64,000 bases of DNA. Source: Halopenitus persicus. Lineage in GTDB: Archaea; Halobacteriota; Halobacteria; Halobacteriales; Haloferacaceae. This document shows, one piece after another, positions 8,537-16,542 of this stretch. The stretch's first letter is position 1, and every line of letters begins with the position of its first letter. The notes under the pieces are model-generated. The model was given only the letters and a program-made list of their open reading frames with translations. It was not told the origin of the DNA and searched no databases. Made by a program: the position numbers and the translations under genes. The stretch covers positions 2,294,001-2,358,000 of the forward strand of contig NZ_AP017558.1 in NCBI RefSeq assembly GCF_002355635.1, written 5' to 3'.

Positions 8537-9874
8537 GTGAACGCGAACGACCGGTCGATCACGGCGTTCACGATGGCCGCCCACGGGCTCGTCCACACCT
8601 ACGAGCTGTCGATCCCGATCCTGATGACGGTCTGGCTGACCGAGTTCTCGGTCACCGCCGCCGTCCTGGGCGCGGTCGTCACGGTCGGCTACGGCCTCTT
8701 CGGCGTGGGCGCGCTTCCCGGTGGACTCCTGGTCGACCGGCTGGGATCCAGGCGGCTGATAGTCGGCTGCCTGTTCGGGATGGGACTCTCCTTCTTCGGG
8801 CTCGCCCTGGCCCCCTCGCTGGCCGGAATCGCGGTCACGCTCGCGCTCTGGGGGATTGCCGCCAGCGTCTATCACCCGGCCGGGCTCGCGCTCATTAGCA
8901 ACGGCGTCGACCCTGACCGCCGCGGCGTGGCCTTCGGCTACCACGGGATGGCCGGCAACGCCGGGATCGCCTTCGGCCCGCTGGCCGCGGCGGTGCTGCT
9001 GCTCGTCGCAGATTGGCGGGTCGTCGCGGCTGCCCTCGGAGTGCTCTCGATCGCCGCCGGCGTCGTGGGGCTGTCCGCCGACTTCGATGAAACCGCCGGC
9101 GTCGAGGTGGTGAACGAAGCGACCGGAAACGGAGCGGATAGGGACGACGCGAGCCAGGACGACACCCGGGACGCAAGCCGGGACGAGGCCGAACCGGACA
9201 ACACCACGACCATCCGATCGCTGGGCGATTTCCTCCAAGGGAGTCGGCGGGTGTTCACCGCCGGATTCACGCTCGTCTTCCTCGTGGTGCTGTGTAACGG
9301 GCTCTTCTATCGCGGGATGTTGACCTTCCTCCCGGAGCTGCTCCGGGAGTTCCTCCTCGCCGCGATGGGCGACGTTCGGCTCGGACTCTTCGCTCCCGAC
9401 AGCCCCCTCGCCGAGGAGTTCGACGTCTCGCGGTACGTCTACGTGGGGCTGTTGACGGCCGGGATCGCCGGCCAGTACACCAGCGGCCGGCTCCTCGACC
9501 GGATCGAGCCCGAGCGCGGGCTCGCGACCGTGCTGTTCCTCCTGGCGATCATCGCGGGTGCGTTCGTCCCGCTGGCCGCGGCGGGGGTTCTCCCCCTGTT
9601 GGCGGTCAGCGCCGCGCTCGGGTTCGCGCTGTTCGGCATCCAGCCGTTCAGCCAGGCGACCGTTGCGGCCTACTCCCCGCCCGAATCGCGCGGGCTCTCG
9701 TTCGGGTTCACCTACCTCGGGATCTTCGGCATCGGCGCGCTGGGCGCGACGATCGTCGGCGTCGTCCTCACCTACGCGGCCGCCGATGCGGCCGTCTTCC
9801 TCGTGCTCGCGGCGGTTGCGCTCACCGGCTGCACGCTGGCGACCGTGCTCCGTCGTCGCGATCTCCGGCCCTGA
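8537..9874 (+). CDS. Major facilitator superfamily transporter
   Basis: 445 residues from the GTG at 8537, with 12 predicted membrane helices. The frame is open further upstream, but that part is not membrane-like, and the family-type start is AFTMAAHGLVHTYELSIPIL. The A-like loop motif between helices 2 and 3 reads GGLLVDRLGSRRLI. A hydrophilic central loop (about 185-235) with DRDDASQDDTRDASRDEAEPDN separates the two six-helix halves, as is typical. YHPAGLALISN in helix 5 resembles fosmidomycin-resistance-type members, but the substrate is unknown. Three 34-bp repeats follow the stop. Confidence 0.8.
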   Translation: MNANDRSITAFTMAAHGLVHTYELSIPILMTVWLTEFSVTAAVLGAVVTVGYGLFGVGALPGGLLVDRLGSRRLIVGCLFGMGLSFFGLALAPSLAGIAVTLALWGIAASVYHPAGLALISNGVDPDRRGVAFGYHGMAGNAGIAFGPLAAAVLLLVADWRVVAAALGVLSIAAGVVGLSADFDETAGVEVVNEATGNGADRDDASQDDTRDASRDEAEPDNTTTIRSLGDFLQGSRRVFTAGFTLVFLVVLCNGLFYRGMLTFLPELLREFLLAAMGDVRLGLFAPDSPLAEEFDVSRYVYVGLLTAGIAGQYTSGRLLDRIEPERGLATVLFLLAIIAGAFVPLAAAGVLPLLAVSAALGFALFGIQPFSQATVAAYSPPESRGLSFGFTYLGIFGIGALGATIVGVVLTYAAADAAVFLVLAAVALTGCTLATVLRRRDLRP

Positions 9875-9885
9875 CCGTTCGTCGC

Positions 9886-9987
9886 GGGAGCGCCGCTCGC
9901 CGCGGGCACCTCCTGTGACGGGAGCGCCGCTCGCCGCGGGCACCTCCTGTGACGGGAGCGCCGCTCGCCGCGGGCACCTCCTGTGAC
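9886..9987. repeat. 34-bp tandem repeat, three perfect copies
   Basis: Copies start at 9886, 9920 and 9954; the unit begins GGGAGCGCCGCTCGCCGCGG. It lies 12 bp after the MFS stop codon, between convergent genes. The unit can form a GC-rich hairpin (GCGCCG...), so it may act in termination, but no T-run follows. Confidence 0.9.
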
Positions 9988-10008
9988 GGCCCCGCCGACC
10001 GCGACCGC

Positions 10009-10194
10009 TCACTGCGGCAGCCTCGCGAGCCGACTCCGGATCCAGGCGAACGCCGCGAACAGCACCAGCCCCAGCGGCACCCCCACGACGAACCCGCCGA
10101 GGAACCGGCCGATCGCGAGCCCGAGCGCCATCCCCAGAATGAACGGCATCGCGAGCGCCTCGGCGATCTCCGCCGGCGGTCGGTCCGTGTTCAT
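10009..10194 (-). CDS. Small membrane protein of unknown function
   Basis: 61 residues from ATG 10194. A short polar N-terminus (NTDRPPAEIAEAL) is followed by two hydrophobic segments, about 16-30 and 34-52, and a basic tail (WIRSRLARLPQ), suggesting a two-helix hairpin with the basic end inside. It starts 22 bp after the NYN-domain gene and is on the same strand, so the two are probably co-transcribed. No family is recognised. Confidence 0.55.
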   Translation of the reverse strand: MNTDRPPAEIAEALAMPFILGMALGLAIGRFLGGFVVGVPLGLVLFAAFAWIRSRLARLPQ

Positions 10195-10216
10195 ACGCGC
10201 CCTTCACGTCCCCGAG

Positions 10217-10714
10217 CTAAAGAAGGAACGTGTCCTCGCGCGCGCCCAGGTCGATGAACGTATCGACGGCGTCGACCAACTCGTCGGCCGTCGAGGATTT
10301 GAAGCTCATCGCCTCCACGCGCACGCCCTCGTGCCGGAGGTGTGAACAGAGCCGCGAGAAGTCACCGTCGCCGGTGCACAGCACCACCACGTCGACGTGG
10401 CTCGCCAGCGTCACCGCATCCAGGCTCATTCCGACGTCCCAGTCGGCCTTCTTGCTCCCGTCCGGGAACGTCTTGATGTCCTTGATCTTCGTCTCGAAGC
10501 CGATGTCGCGCAGCGCCTCGAAGAAGCGCTCCTCCTCGGGCGACTCCGCGCGGATCACGTAGGCGATCGCCCGCACGAGCTGGCGGTCCTGGACCGCCTT
10601 CTCCAGCAGCGCGGAGTAGTCGATCTTCCGGGAGTAAACGCTCTGGGCCGTGTGGTACAGGTTCTGTGAGTCGGTCAACACGGCCACGCGCTGGCTCGGA
10701 TGGATCTCGGTCAT
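10217..10714 (-). CDS. NYN-domain (LabA/DUF88-type) putative ribonuclease
   Basis: 165 residues from ATG 10714 (MTEIHPSQRVAVL); the frame extends upstream but without family similarity. NYN/PIN-like nuclease signatures are present: LTDSQNLYHTA with the first Asp, KADWDVGMSLDA with the central acidic residues, and VVLCTGDGDFSRL, which carries the GDGDF motif. The family is a PIN-like metal-dependent RNase fold. It probably acts on RNA in the cytoplasm; targets are unknown. It forms a likely two-gene unit with the small membrane protein downstream. Confidence 0.82.
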   Translation of the reverse strand: MTEIHPSQRVAVLTDSQNLYHTAQSVYSRKIDYSALLEKAVQDRQLVRAIAYVIRAESPEEERFFEALRDIGFETKIKDIKTFPDGSKKADWDVGMSLDAVTLASHVDVVVLCTGDGDFSRLCSHLRHEGVRVEAMSFKSSTADELVDAVDTFIDLGAREDTFLL

Positions 10715-10889
10715 ACCCGCCGGTTCAGCCCCCTCGTTTAAGGTGGTTCCCACTCGTCCGGGTCGCGTGTCGATCGTCGCGGTCCGATGGTGCGCCACAG
10801 CGGACGATGACGACGACGTCGCCCAGCTGAATGGCGCAGCAAACCCACGGTGAGACGACATTCGCGTCCGGGTCGTCAGCCGGTCGTCT

Positions 10890-12197
10890 TCACAGTCCGT
10901 ACTGCTTCCGAACCACTCCGTCGAGGCCGCGATCCTCGAGCAGGTCCATCGGCGCCAGCATATCGAGCTGAACGACTCCCGGCAATCGGCCGATCTGTAC
11001 CCCGCCGGTGAACGTACACCGGGCGCGGACCTCGCCCTCGCTCATCCCCAGTAGCTTCGATGTGCGATCGAACGCGTTCTGGGTGGCGTCGTTGACCGTC
11101 GCACCCGAGCCGACCACCTGTATCGGCGCCATCTCGGTCTCGACGTCGACGTCGTGTTCGATGCCGAGCTCCAGTCCCGCATTGCGCTCGTCGTCGCTGT
11201 AGGGCTGGCTGATGAACGGAAGGTCCGCCTCGTTCGGGAGGAGGATCGGCCCGTCGATCTCGAGGCCCGTGATCACCTCGACGTCCATCGTGACGGTGCC
11301 GCTGACGTCGGTCGTGTGCAGCGAGAGTTCGCCGTCACCCTGGTTGGCGTGGAGGTCGCCAACGTAGATTCCGGCACCGTCGATCACGACGGGGCAGATC
11401 AGCGTTGCGCCCGCCCGGACCTCCGGGATGTCCATATGGCCATCCGTGCGTTTCTCCAAGTCCTTCTCGGTAGTGACCCCGTAGTCGTGGTCCGCCCCGA
11501 TGAGACTCTGTCCGAAGTCCCCGGCGTTGTGGGAGTCGGGAAGGGTGACCGACGGCGTCGTGCCGATGTTCCCGATGAACGGTCGCAGTCGACCGAGCGT
11601 CCCGGGCATCCCGTCGGGCTCGTAGAGCAGGATGGGGTGTTGACGGGAGTTCTGGGGGATATCCATTACCTCCTCGGCGTTCAGTGCGAGCTCGTGGGCA
11701 CCCTCCTCGTCCAACGTGACCCCGACGGCGTTCTCGTGGTCGAACGCGACGGTGTAGCCGTACTCGAAACCGAACGACGAGGCGTTGGCTCCGCACTCCG
11801 CACACCGGATGGCGTCCTCACCGGTGCCCTCGACGACCGAGTCCGGCCACGTCGTCCCGCACTCCGGACAGCGGTGGTCGACGAACGGGTCGTCCGTGAA
11901 CGCTCCCTCGCGTTCGGCCATCGATCCGGTACTCGTCGCCAGACTCGTCACCTGGACATCGCGAATGTGGATCGCGACGGCGTCGCCGACTTCGGCGCCC
12001 TCGACGCGGATCGGTCGCGTCACCTCGTGGCCGCCACGAAACGACGGCGTGATCATCGGACCCCAGCACCCCGGCGGTGTGTACGTCTCGATCGTCCCGC
12101 CGTCGGCGACGGTGCCGGCCCACTCCTGGTCGGGTCCGACGAGTCCGAGCGTGTACTGGTCGACGTACAGCTCTTCTCGTACTTCTTGCTGAGACAT
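10890..12197 (-). CDS. Acetamidase/formamidase family enzyme with a zinc-ribbon insertion
   Basis: 435 residues in the FmdA/AmdA family (PF03069): GPMITPSFRGGHEVTRPI, GDAVAIHIRDVQVTSL, LGRLRPFIGNIG, GDLHANQGDGEL and FTGGVQIGRLPGVVQ are visible. The family hydrolyses formamide or other short amides, releasing ammonia. Unusually, between residues 107 and 140 sits a four-Cys insert (Cys110, 113, 132, 135; CPECG...CAECG) that looks like a zinc ribbon. I chose ATG 12197 (MSQQEVREELYV) because a TATA-like TTTATGG is centred about 29 bp upstream; ATG 12206 is the alternative. It is monocistronic. Confidence 0.85.
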   Translation of the reverse strand: MSQQEVREELYVDQYTLGLVGPDQEWAGTVADGGTIETYTPPGCWGPMITPSFRGGHEVTRPIRVEGAEVGDAVAIHIRDVQVTSLATSTGSMAEREGAFTDDPFVDHRCPECGTTWPDSVVEGTGEDAIRCAECGANASSFGFEYGYTVAFDHENAVGVTLDEEGAHELALNAEEVMDIPQNSRQHPILLYEPDGMPGTLGRLRPFIGNIGTTPSVTLPDSHNAGDFGQSLIGADHDYGVTTEKDLEKRTDGHMDIPEVRAGATLICPVVIDGAGIYVGDLHANQGDGELSLHTTDVSGTVTMDVEVITGLEIDGPILLPNEADLPFISQPYSDDERNAGLELGIEHDVDVETEMAPIQVVGSGATVNDATQNAFDRTSKLLGMSEGEVRARCTFTGGVQIGRLPGVVQLDMLAPMDLLEDRGLDGVVRKQYGL

Positions 12198-12377
12198 ATC
12201 GTACATAGTTGGTGATCTATCACCATAAACCCGCCGTCGGTCGCTCCTCGACGCTTCCGGAGACGACACGTGAATCGGGTGGTAGAGTGCTCTTCCCACG
12301 GCGTTTATTTCACATCCTCATACCCGAATCACCCGTGAGAACGTGCGTGCAAATTGAAGGAGTATGCCACCGGCATC

Positions 12378-12407
12378 TATATGAGTATGAAAAAAGTATG
12401 AATAGAT
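12378..12407 (+). promoter_or_regulatory. Promoter and possible autoregulatory site of the mazEF-like pair
   Basis: CTATATG is centred about 27 bp before ATG 12408, fitting a leaderless transcript. Two direct repeats of AGTATGAA (12384-12391 and 12395-12402) lie between this box and the start, where an AbrB-type antitoxin could bind and repress. Confidence 0.45.
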
Positions 12408-12677
12408 ATGCCCGAACACAAACGGAAAGTCGGAGATCGGGGGCAGGTGACGATTCCGAAGGAACTGCGGGATCGTCGTGGCATCGAAGGCGGTGACGAA
12501 GTTGAATTCGTTGAAGTGAATGACGAGATTGTGATCAAACCGCCGACAGATGAGGAACGGCTTGCTGAAGGATACCGAAAGAGAGCCGAGCGGTCTCGTG
12601 AGTTGGCTGCAGAGATGGAAGACGCATCCGCAGAAGCAACCGGGCATCTCGGTGACGCACCCGGCTGGAGCAAGTGA
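12408..12677 (+). CDS. MazE/AbrB-type antitoxin
   Basis: 89 residues. An N-terminal AbrB swapped-hairpin domain (about 5-50) carries GDRGQVTIPKELRDRRGI and EVEFVEVNDEIVIKPP, followed by a charged helical tail (RLAEGYRKRAERSRELAAEME) that would bind the toxin. It starts 15 bp before the MazF-like gene. Members bind their own promoter and neutralise the toxin. Base composition is lower in GC than the surroundings and codon choice is relaxed, suggesting acquisition by transfer. Confidence 0.88.
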   Translation: MPEHKRKVGDRGQVTIPKELRDRRGIEGGDEVEFVEVNDEIVIKPPTDEERLAEGYRKRAERSRELAAEMEDASAEATGHLGDAPGWSK

Positions 12678-12692
12678 ATTCTGGAGTCACGT

Positions 12693-13043
12693 GTGCAGGT
12701 ACGCCGCGGCGACATTGTCATCGTTGAACTGAATCCCACGAAAGGGAGTGAGCAGCAAGGAAAGAGTCGGCCCTGTGTTGTCATCCAGAACGATGTTGGG
12801 AATCAGTACTCACCGACAACCATTATCGCTCCATTCACCACGCAGTACACGTCTGGAGACACGTACCCGTTCGAGGTGGAAGTGCTGGCTTCGGATACTG
12901 CCCTCGATCACGATTCAGTGGCTGATCTAAGCCAAATCCGGGTTGTCGACATCGACAAACGTGTCAAAAAGAACGTTGGATCTGTCCCGTCATCAGCTAT
13001 GGTGAAAATCAACTCGGCAATCAAAGATAGCCTCGATATTTGA
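12693..13043 (+). CDS. MazF/PemK-type endoribonuclease toxin
   Basis: 116 residues from the GTG at 12693 (MQVRRGDIVIVELNP). The PemK/MazF fold is shown by RRGDIVIVELNPTKGSEQQG, KSRPCVVIQND and TTIIAPFTTQ, and by VDLSQI-like ADLSQIRVVDIDKRV. MazF toxins cut mRNA at short sequences; the RGD and SEQQGKSRP segments hold the usual catalytic residues, so it looks intact. It follows the AbrB-type antitoxin with a 15-bp gap, the standard order. Its low GC resembles its partner and not the flanking genes. Confidence 0.88.
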   Translation: MQVRRGDIVIVELNPTKGSEQQGKSRPCVVIQNDVGNQYSPTTIIAPFTTQYTSGDTYPFEVEVLASDTALDHDSVADLSQIRVVDIDKRVKKNVGSVPSSAMVKINSAIKDSLDI

Positions 13044-13127
13044 GCAAAAAGTTCCGTCTGTGGATAGTCTGCATTGAACGATATGCCACTTGAGGGGATA
13101 TATAAACGCTCCGCCGTAGGATAGCGT

Positions 13128-14027
13128 ATGCAGACCCACATCGTCCCGGTCGGGTTCGACTACGACCGGCTGATCGCCCCGCTCGTGCGGGACCAGCTCG
13201 ACGTCGACCACGTGGTGTTGCTCGAGGGCGCCGTCGGCAGCGAGGCCAACGTCGAGTACTCCCGCCGGCTGGCCGAGAAGCTCGAGAAGGACTTCCGGAA
13301 CCTGCTGGGCGCCGAGACCGAGCGGTTCGTCGTCGCGGACGTCTACGACTACGACGCCGCCTTCGAACAGGCCTACGCGCTCATCAACGACGAGCTCGAC
13401 GCCGGCAGCGAGGTGTGGGTCAACGTCTCCGCGATGCCCCGGACGGTCTCGTTCGCCTTCGCGACCGCTGCCCACTCGATCATGGTCGAACGCGAGGGCG
13501 ACCGCGACCGCATCCACACCTACTACACCGTCCCCGAGAAGTACCTCGAGACCGAGCTGGCCGAGACGCTCCGAACCCAGTGTGACCTCCTGGAGGACCT
13601 GCAAACGGGCGCGATCGACGCCGACGACGAGCGCCTCGCCGACCACCTTGCGGCGGCCCGGGACCTCCTCGCGGAGTTCGACGAGCGGGGGACGACGATC
13701 GGCGCCAAGCAGTTCGGCGAGGACCACATTATCGAGCTGCCGGTCGCCTCCTTCTCGAACGTCAAACCCTTCGAGGAGCTGATCCTCTTCACCCTCGGGG
13801 AACACGGCGTCTTCGAGTCCGTCTCCGAGCTCGCGGAGACGCTCGCCCGCGAGCTGGGCGAGGAGTACACCGACTCCTTCCGCTCGAAGGTCATCTACAA
13901 CGTCGACCAGCTCGGCCCCGGTGGCAAGGGCTACATCGAACGCGAGGAGCACGGCAAGTCCTACCGGACCCGCCTGTCGCGGATCGGCGAGCTGTGGGTC
14001 CGGTCGCACGCCGACGAGTCGGAGTGA
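13128..14027 (+). CDS. HFX_2341-type regulator: CARF-like domain plus winged helix
   Basis: 299 residues. The N-terminal half (1-150) is a Rossmann-like domain beginning IVPVGFDYDRLIAPL and containing VWVNVSAMPRTVSFAFA (97-112), which resembles the ligand loop of CARF domains. The C-terminal part (about 200-295) is a winged helix (FEELILFTLGEHGVFESVSELAETL, then SFRSKVIYNVDQLGPGGKGYIE). This layout is that of CARF-HTH transcription factors such as Csa3, but there is no CRISPR or cas gene nearby. The start ATG 13128 follows a GATATATAAAC-like TATA box by about 28 bp. Function is probably ligand-dependent regulation; the ligand is unknown. Confidence 0.7.
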   Translation: MQTHIVPVGFDYDRLIAPLVRDQLDVDHVVLLEGAVGSEANVEYSRRLAEKLEKDFRNLLGAETERFVVADVYDYDAAFEQAYALINDELDAGSEVWVNVSAMPRTVSFAFATAAHSIMVEREGDRDRIHTYYTVPEKYLETELAETLRTQCDLLEDLQTGAIDADDERLADHLAAARDLLAEFDERGTTIGAKQFGEDHIIELPVASFSNVKPFEELILFTLGEHGVFESVSELAETLARELGEEYTDSFRSKVIYNVDQLGPGGKGYIEREEHGKSYRTRLSRIGELWVRSHADESE

Positions 14028-14087
14028 CCGATCGTCTCCTGCGCCGCCGCTCGTTCGGCGGCCGGGGACCGATACGCCGACGCCATT

Positions 14088-14939
14088 TCACCCGGTTCGA
14101 AACGAGTGGTCCAGCGACGGCGCGCTGTGGGTCAGCGACCCCATCGAGACGACGTCGACGCCGGTCGCGGCGTACTCGCGCACGGTCTCGAGGGTGATCC
14201 CGCCGCTAGCCTCCGTGATCACGTCCCCGAAGTTTTCCCTGCTCCCTGTGTCCGCCGTGTCCTCGAGATCGGCGAGCGCCGTGACCGCGCGCTCGACGGC
14301 CTCGGGCGCCATGTTGTCGAGAAGGACGACGTCCGCGCCCGTGAGAGCTGCCTCGCGCGCGGTCGCGACGTCCTCGGCCTCGACCTCGATCAGCGTCGCG
14401 AAGGAGGCCCGCTCGCGGACGCGCTCGATCGCTCCCTCGAGACCCAGCTCGGCGATGTGGTTGTCCTTCACCATCACCATGTGCGAGAGGTCGAGCCGAT
14501 GGGTGTCCCCGCCCCCGGCCGCGATCGCCCGTTTCTCGACGCCGCGGAGTCCCGGCGTCGTCTTCCGGGTCCCGGCGATCCGGACCGACTCCGAGACCTC
14601 CCGGGCGGCCGTGACCGCCCTGCGGGTTCGCGTCGCCACTCCCGACGCGTGCGCGACGACGTTTGTCGCGGCGCGCTCGCCGCGCAGGACGTCCCGGGCG
14701 GACCCCGACACGGACAGGACCACCGCGCCCGGCTCGACGGCGTCCCCGTCCGCGAGCCGGTCGGTCACGGCGACGCCCAGGTACTCGAAGACGGCTGCGG
14801 CCGCCTCGAGCCCCGCGACGACGCCAGCCTCCCGGGCCACGAGCCGGCCCGTCGTCTCGCCGGGCACGTGGTTCGTCACGTCGTGATGGCCGAGGTCCTC
14901 CCGCAGCCAGGCCTCGACCGTGGACCGCTCAATCGGCAT
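14088..14939 (-). CDS. nadC: Nicotinate-nucleotide pyrophosphorylase (carboxylating)
   Basis: 283 residues from ATG 14939. It converts quinolinate and PRPP to nicotinate mononucleotide, the third step of de novo NAD synthesis. Family motifs are intact: TRKTTPG (124-130), HRLDLSHMVMVKDNH (147-161), LIEVEAEDVATAREA, VVLLDNM and ITEASGGIT near the C-terminus. The start lies inside the last codons of nadB (11-bp overlap), and the gene order nadA-nadB-nadC on one strand indicates an operon. Confidence 0.95.
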   Translation of the reverse strand: MPIERSTVEAWLREDLGHHDVTNHVPGETTGRLVAREAGVVAGLEAAAAVFEYLGVAVTDRLADGDAVEPGAVVLSVSGSARDVLRGERAATNVVAHASGVATRTRRAVTAAREVSESVRIAGTRKTTPGLRGVEKRAIAAGGGDTHRLDLSHMVMVKDNHIAELGLEGAIERVRERASFATLIEVEAEDVATAREAALTGADVVLLDNMAPEAVERAVTALADLEDTADTGSRENFGDVITEASGGITLETVREYAATGVDVVSMGSLTHSAPSLDHSFRTG

Positions 14940-16536
14940 CGGCGGGCGTTCCCCCCTGCAGGCGGTGACAGCCACGGGACCGGTCGTTCGCCGCCGCGGC
15001 CCGCGCGACCAACAGCGCGGACACGCAGGCGCCGCGCAGCTCGTAGAGCGACCGGCTCGTCCGGGTTCGGGTGTATGCGTCGACCTCCCCCTTCAGCCGC
15101 CGGAGGGCGGCCCGGGCCCGCTCGATCCCCTCGGGATCGCGGACGATCCCGAGCTCCGACTCCATCACGCGGCGGAGCCGGACGGCCTTCTCGTCGGCGA
15201 AGCGGTCGGGCAGGTCGGGGTCACGGTCGGAGAGGTCGGGCGCAGCGATCGGCTCGGGACCGTTCTCGGCGCCCGCCCGTCCCGCGGCCGCGCCGGCGCG
15301 TCGTCCCCACACCAACCCCTCGAGGAGGCTCGTTGACGCGAGCCGGTTGGCCCCGTGGACCCCGGTCCGGGCGCACTCGCCGACCGCGTAGAGGCGGTCG
15401 AGCGACGTCCGGCCCGTGACGTCGACGTCGATCCCGCCGCAGAGGAAGTGCTCCGCCGGTGCGACCGGGATCCCCGACTCGGGATCGACCCCACGGTCCG
15501 CACAGGCGCTCGCGAGCCCGGGAAACTCGTCGGCGAAGTCGATCGGCGTGACGTCGAGGACCACCTCGCCGGTTCGCTCGCGCGCGTCGGCGACCGCCCG
15601 GGCGACCACGTCCCGCGGCGCGAGCTCGGCGTCCGGATGACGGTCGACCATGAACCGCTCGCCGGTCGCGTCACGCAACACCGCGCCCGCCCCACGAACC
15701 GCCTCGCTGAGGAGGAACGTCCCCCGGCTCTCGTCCTGCCCGCCTGGTTCGTCTCGTTCGTTCCGGCCGTCCTGCCCGCCTCGCCTGTCCTGCCCGTCCT
15801 GCCCGCCTCGCCTGTCCTGCCCGCCTCGCCTGTCCTGCCCGTCCCGCCCGCCCCCCGCGAACGCGGTCGGGTGGAACTGGACGTACTCCATGTCGGCGAC
15901 GTCGGCGCCGGCGAGCGCGGCCATCGCGATCCCGTCGCCCGTCGCGGTCCGTGGGTTCGTCGACCGGCGGTAGCAGGCGCCGATCCCGCCGGTCGCGAGG
16001 ACCGTGGCGCCCGCGAACCACGGGGTCACCGTTCCGTCCCGTTCGAGGAGCGCGCCGTGGACCCGCCCCTCGTGGGTACACAGCCCGAGGGCCGCGGTGT
16101 CCTCGAGGATCGTGATCGCCTCGTGGCCCCGCAGGTGCTCGAGAAACGGGACGAGCAGGTGCTTCCCGGTCGCGGCGTCGACGTGGCGGATCCGCGCCTC
16201 GCTATGGGCGGCCTCGCGCCCGTAGTCCGCGTCGAACGCGACGCCGAGCGTCTCGACCAGGACGTCCTGCACCGCGGCGTCCGCCTCCGAGACGAGTACG
16301 TCGACCGCCTCCGGGTCGGACGCGCCGTCGCCGGCCGCCAGCACGTCGCGTTTCAACGCCGCGGGATCGTCACGGGTGACTGCGATGCCCCCCTGTGCCC
16401 AGTAGCTCGTGGACTCCTCGGGCCGGCTCGCCTTCGTGGCGACGGTCACGTTCGCCCCCGCCCGCGCGCCGGCGAGCGCGGCAGCACAGCCCGCGATCCC
16501 GCTTCCGACGACGAGCAGGTCGGTGGTCTCGTCCAT
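14929..16536 (-). CDS. nadB: L-aspartate oxidase with a repetitive insertion
   Basis: 535 residues. It oxidises L-aspartate to iminoaspartate with FAD, the first step of quinolinate synthesis. Visible are the FAD-binding start LLVVGSGIAGCAAALAGARAG, STSYWAQGGIA (42-51), the VLATGGIGACYR segment and YVQFHPTAF (219-226). Residues 228-271 form a Gly/Gln/Asp/Arg-rich repeat (GGQDRR and variants), encoded by a G-poor/C-rich minisatellite, between FHPTAF and FLLSEAVRG, which are normally only a few residues apart. The rest of the enzyme looks complete. It lies 6 bp after nadA. Confidence 0.93.
   Translation of the reverse strand: MDETTDLLVVGSGIAGCAAALAGARAGANVTVATKASRPEESTSYWAQGGIAVTRDDPAALKRDVLAAGDGASDPEAVDVLVSEADAAVQDVLVETLGVAFDADYGREAAHSEARIRHVDAATGKHLLVPFLEHLRGHEAITILEDTAALGLCTHEGRVHGALLERDGTVTPWFAGATVLATGGIGACYRRSTNPRTATGDGIAMAALAGADVADMEYVQFHPTAFAGGGRDGQDRRGGQDRRGGQDGQDRRGGQDGRNERDEPGGQDESRGTFLLSEAVRGAGAVLRDATGERFMVDRHPDAELAPRDVVARAVADARERTGEVVLDVTPIDFADEFPGLASACADRGVDPESGIPVAPAEHFLCGGIDVDVTGRTSLDRLYAVGECARTGVHGANRLASTSLLEGLVWGRRAGAAAGRAGAENGPEPIAAPDLSDRDPDLPDRFADEKAVRLRRVMESELGIVRDPEGIERARAALRRLKGEVDAYTRTRTSRSLYELRGACVSALLVARAAAANDRSRGCHRLQGGTPADAD
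15724..15855. repeat. Minisatellite inside nadB
   Basis: Degenerate short repeats of the type CCTGCCCGCCTCGCCTGTCC code for GGQDRR-like hexapeptides in nadB. The repeat keeps the nadB frame open, so it lengthens a loop instead of breaking the gene. Confidence 0.8.
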
Positions 16537-16542
16537 CGTCGA

